Below are positions 7,194 through 9,671 of a DNA stretch of 9,671 bases, one piece after another. The notes beneath the pieces are model-generated. The model saw only the letters and a list, made by a program, of their open reading frames with translations, searched no databases and was not told where the DNA came from. The DNA is from an uncultured Dorea sp. (GTDB lineage Bacteria > Bacillota_A > Clostridia > Lachnospirales > Lachnospiraceae). Every line of letters begins with the position of its first letter. Position 1 is the first letter of the stretch. Location: the NCBI GenBank assembly GCA_948468495.1, contig CAOKJI010000038.1, forward strand, positions 1 through 9,671, written 5' to 3'. The position numbers and the translations under genes are program-made.

Positions 7194-7222
7194 TTGATTA
7201 ACACATGCGGAAATAGTATAAT
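7194..7222 (+). promoter_or_regulatory. Sigma-A-type promoter for the AAA-ATPase-like gene
   Basis: TTGATT (7194-7199) and TATAAT (7217-7222) are separated by 17 bp, an almost consensus housekeeping promoter. It lies just after the lysC terminator and about 40 bp upstream of the ATG at 7263. Transcription is expected to start near 7229. I see no comparable promoter ahead of the response regulator, so this one may also serve the two-component genes. Confidence 0.75.
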
Positions 7223-7262
7223 GATGAGAAGAAAAATGCCGTTGTTTAAGAGGAGGTACGCT

Positions 7263-8543
7263 ATGGGAATCTATCTGAATCCTGGTAATTTAAGTTTTCA
7301 GAGCGCTGTTAATTCTAAAATATATGTAGACAAGACCGGCCTGTTAAGCTATACAAATGCAGTGATTGATACGGAGCAGAGGGATATTTGTGTCAGCCGT
7401 CCCCGCCGGTTCGGAAAATCTATGACTGTCGGAATGCTTGCGGCATATTATGGGAAAACCTGTGATTCTGGAAAACTGTTCTGCGGAAAAGAAATTGCAA
7501 AAACAAAAGATTATGAAAAACACCTGAATCAGTATGATGTGATTCAAATGGATATTGCGGAGATTAACAGAAGAGGGGATGATACCGACGCACTGCTGAA
7601 ATGCCTGAATGTGGAGATTATTGCGGAGTTGAAAGAGAGCTATCCGAATGTTTTGAATGATGATGAGAGGGATTTGCCCCATGCGCTTGCAGAAATTCAG
7701 AAAAAAACTGGGACTTCTTTTGTAGTTATCATAGATGAGTGGGATACTCTTTTTAGAGAACGAAAATATGATACAGCAGGACAGAAAAAATATATTCAGT
7801 TTTTAAGAGGGTTATTTAAGGGCGAGGCATCAAAAAAGTTTGTAAAATTGGCTTATATAACGGGAATCTTGCCGATAAAGAAATACGGAACAGAATCAGC
7901 GTTGAATAATTTTTATGAATTTACCATGGCAAATCCGAGAAATTTAACAGAATATGTAGGATTTACCGAAAAAGAAGTTCGGGAACTCTGCAGAGAACAG
8001 CATATGGATTTTGAAGAAATGGAGAGATGGTATGACGGTTATTCTTTTCGGAAAATAAAGCATATTTATAACCCCAATTCTGTAGTTCAGGCTATCATAA
8101 CTCAGGACTATGACAATTACTGGAGTCAGACAGAGACTTATGAGTCGCTGAAAGAATATATCAGCTTGAATTTTGACGGATTAAAGGATGCTGTTATACA
8201 GATGCTTGCCGGGGAAAGATGTAAGGTGAATATAGATAGTTTTGGAAATGATTTGACCAGCCTTCACTGCAGGGACGATGTATTGACGCTGTTGATTCAT
8301 TTGGGATATCTGGCATATGACAGAGATTCCAGAGAAGCATATATTCCAAATACAGAGGTTCGTTCTGCATTTTCCAATGCAGTATGGAAGAGTGACTGGA
8401 AACCAGTAATAGAGGCAATCCGGGCTTCAGATGGTCTTTTGAACGCTACATGGAGAATGGATGCTGATGCGGTAGCGAGAGGAATCGAAGAGGTACATCA
8501 GGCGAATAGTTCCATTCTTGCTTATTCCACAGAGAAAGGATAA
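7263..8543 (+). CDS. AAA-ATPase-like family protein lacking the usual C-terminal PD-(D/E)XK nuclease domain
   Basis: Start is ATG 7263: AGGAGG (7251-7256) lies six bases upstream and the product begins MGIYLNPGN, the typical opening of this family. A longer reading from 7194 would start inside the promoter. The 426-aa protein has the AAA-ATPase-like domain (PF09820 type): SKIYVDKTGL (18-27), a Walker A-like RPRRFGKSM (47-54), Walker B FVVIIDEWD (153-161) and the sensor-like stretch KLAYITGILPIKKYG (195-209). Family members are usually well over 500 aa and end in a DUF1703/PDDEXK_9 nuclease-like domain. Here the similarity stops at the linker EEVHQANSSILAYSTE (409-424) and the frame ends two codons later. 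The gene is visibly richer in A/T than its neighbours, suggesting acquisition. The family's function is unknown. The product may be a decayed remnant or a stable ATPase-only form. Confidence 0.85.
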   Translation: MGIYLNPGNLSFQSAVNSKIYVDKTGLLSYTNAVIDTEQRDICVSRPRRFGKSMTVGMLAAYYGKTCDSGKLFCGKEIAKTKDYEKHLNQYDVIQMDIAEINRRGDDTDALLKCLNVEIIAELKESYPNVLNDDERDLPHALAEIQKKTGTSFVVIIDEWDTLFRERKYDTAGQKKYIQFLRGLFKGEASKKFVKLAYITGILPIKKYGTESALNNFYEFTMANPRNLTEYVGFTEKEVRELCREQHMDFEEMERWYDGYSFRKIKHIYNPNSVVQAIITQDYDNYWSQTETYESLKEYISLNFDGLKDAVIQMLAGERCKVNIDSFGNDLTSLHCRDDVLTLLIHLGYLAYDRDSREAYIPNTEVRSAFSNAVWKSDWKPVIEAIRASDGLLNATWRMDADAVARGIEEVHQANSSILAYSTEKG

Positions 8544-8547
8544 CAGG

Positions 8548-9213
8548 ATGCAGAATATATTGCTTTTGGAAGACGATTATGAGTTGAATCAGGCGCTTTG
8601 CTATGCACTGAGTAAAGAAAATTATCATGTAGAAGCTGCATTTTCTATCCATGAAGCGAAAAGTAAGTTTGTGAAAAAAGTTCCGGATTTACTTCTGTTG
8701 GACGTCAATCTTCCTGACGGAGAAGGATTTGCTTTCTGTAAATGGGCAAAAGAGCAGAAAGAAATCCCGGTTATTTTTCTGACTGCCCGGGATTTGGAGG
8801 AGGATGCGCTTACCGGTTACGATTTGGGGGCGGAGGACTATGTGACCAAGCCGTTTTCCATGAAAATTTTATTGAAAAAGATTAGTATTGTCATGAAAAG
8901 GAGCGGCAGTGAGAATCCGGTTTTTGACGACGGATATCTCTGCATTGATTTAAATCAGGCGAAGGTATCTGCGGGAGGAAAGGATTGCCCGATTACGCCG
9001 ACGGAGCTGCGGCTTCTGCGGGAACTCGTGGTAAATAAGGGGCAGCTCCTGACCTATCGTATCCTGCTGGAACGTCTGTGGGACGAGGGCAGCCAGTTTG
9101 TGGATAAGCATGCGCTGGCGGTGAATATCAACCGTCTGCGCAGAAAGATTGAAAATGCGGAGCATAAATATATTTCAAATGTATACGGGATGGGATACCA
9201 ATGGATTGGATAA
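8548..9213 (+). CDS. OmpR/PhoB-family DNA-binding response regulator
   Basis: A two-component response regulator of 221 aa, cytosolic. The receiver domain (about 1-115) carries the acidic pocket E8-D9-D10, phospho-acceptor D52 in LLLDVNLPDGEG, T79 in FLTARD and K101 in DYVTKPFS. The C-terminal winged-helix domain (about 125-221) has PTELRLLREL, HALAVNINRLRRKI and YISNVYGMGYQW, the standard DNA-binding signature. Start at ATG 8548 is chosen because AAAGGA (8535-8540) is seven bases upstream and MQNILLLEDD is the usual opening. An in-frame TTG at 8518 lies inside the preceding gene. It follows that gene's stop by 4 bp, and its last 13 bases overlap the histidine kinase start. Target genes are not visible. 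Confidence 0.96.
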   Translation: MQNILLLEDDYELNQALCYALSKENYHVEAAFSIHEAKSKFVKKVPDLLLLDVNLPDGEGFAFCKWAKEQKEIPVIFLTARDLEEDALTGYDLGAEDYVTKPFSMKILLKKISIVMKRSGSENPVFDDGYLCIDLNQAKVSAGGKDCPITPTELRLLRELVVNKGQLLTYRILLERLWDEGSQFVDKHALAVNINRLRRKIENAEHKYISNVYGMGYQWIG

Positions 9214-9671
9214 TACTGATGAGCATCCTTTTGGCGCTGGGAGCGGCTGCCGCGGCCGGATGGAGGACGCATCAGCTAAAGAAAGAAGTCTGGCGGTTTG
9301 CAGCCAGAACCGAACGGGCGCTGGATGATATTTTGTCCGGAAAGGGGCTGATTGAAGAGCAGGAAGAAGTCCGGGATACTCTTTGGGGAAAGTGCAAAGA
9401 GAAGCTTTCCCAGGTTGACCGAATCTGGCGAAAGAAGGAAGAGGCAAGTCTGGCGGAAAAGAGACAGATGAAGGAATTGATTTCAGATATTTCTCATCAG
9501 ACCAGGACGCCCATTGCGAATATGAAATTATATCTGGAATTTCTTCAGGAAGAAGAATTGTCAGAGAAAGGGGAGGAATTTTTAAAGAATCTGGGGAGAC
9601 AGGCGGATAAGTTAGACTTTTTATTGCAGAGTATGGTAAAAATGTCCAGATTGGAGGCCGGGATTATCCAG
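9201..9671 (+). CDS. Sensor histidine kinase, N-terminal part (3' end outside window)
   Basis: Partner kinase of the preceding response regulator. ATG 9201 opens a frame that stays open for 157 codons to the window end and overlaps the regulator by 13 bp, indicating translational coupling. Residues 3-21 form one hydrophobic, Ala/Leu-rich membrane segment, followed at once by basic residues (WRTHQLKKE), so the rest lies in the cytoplasm. There is no extracellular sensor loop. A charged, probably coiled-coil linker (about 25-90) leads to the HisKA dimerisation domain, with the H-box ISDISHQTRTPI and phospho-accepting H99. The catalytic ATP-binding domain lies beyond the window. Small kinases without an external sensor domain often work with ABC transporters in Firmicutes, so an ABC transporter may follow, but that is not visible here. 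Confidence 0.93.
   Translation, partial: MDWIILMSILLALGAAAAAGWRTHQLKKEVWRFAARTERALDDILSGKGLIEEQEEVRDTLWGKCKEKLSQVDRIWRKKEEASLAEKRQMKELISDISHQTRTPIANMKLYLEFLQEEELSEKGEEFLKNLGRQADKLDFLLQSMVKMSRLEAGIIQ

Noticed and set aside
1..9671. CRISPR array, tRNA or rRNA genes
   Set aside because: No regularly spaced direct repeats, no tRNA cloverleaf and no rRNA-like conserved stretches were seen on reading both strands.

Overview
The window looks like chromosomal DNA from a low-to-mid-GC Firmicute, most likely Lachnospiraceae or a close clostridial relative. This is judged from protein style: clostridial SecA with a C-terminal SEC-C zinc motif, RF2 with the clostridial form of the frameshift site, a monofunctional ACT aspartokinase, and an AAA-ATPase-like/DUF1703-type gene of the kind common in gut Lachnospiraceae. 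No search was possible, so genus is not claimed. All genes lie on the + strand.

Layout. (1) 1-1721: the C-terminal two thirds of secA, whose start lies upstream of the window. (2) 1722-2012: an intergenic stretch mostly filled by one 221-bp self-complementary element (1742-1962). Its two 53-nt arms pair perfectly except for one G-U wobble, and its interior folds further along the same axis. (3) 2013-3135: prfB (release factor 2), read through an in-frame TGA by the classical +1 programmed frameshift. (4) 3261-7028: a three-gene cluster of homoserine dehydrogenase (hom), a phosphoglycerate-mutase-like protein that in this setting is best read as a candidate homoserine kinase, and aspartokinase (lysC). 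An internal ribosome-binding site and ATG inside lysC could make a separate regulatory beta subunit. The cluster ends in a strong intrinsic terminator (7130-7170). (5) 7194-8543: a good sigma-A promoter driving an AAA-ATPase-like gene that stops before the C-terminal PD-(D/E)XK nuclease domain usual in this family. (6) 8548-9671: an OmpR-family response regulator overlapping the start of a histidine kinase that runs off the window.

How the genes work together. secA and prfB are housekeeping genes that are also adjacent in other Firmicutes such as Bacillus subtilis. The hom/kinase-like/lysC cluster covers steps of the aspartate pathway: aspartate to aspartyl phosphate (LysC), aspartate semialdehyde to homoserine (Hom), and possibly homoserine to O-phosphohomoserine. 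The two-component genes follow the truncated ATPase gene by only 4 bp, and I see no promoter between them. Their expression may therefore depend, at least in part, on the promoter at 7194-7222.

The least explained parts of the window are the giant hairpin between secA and prfB and the truncated ATPase gene joined to the sensor-regulator pair.
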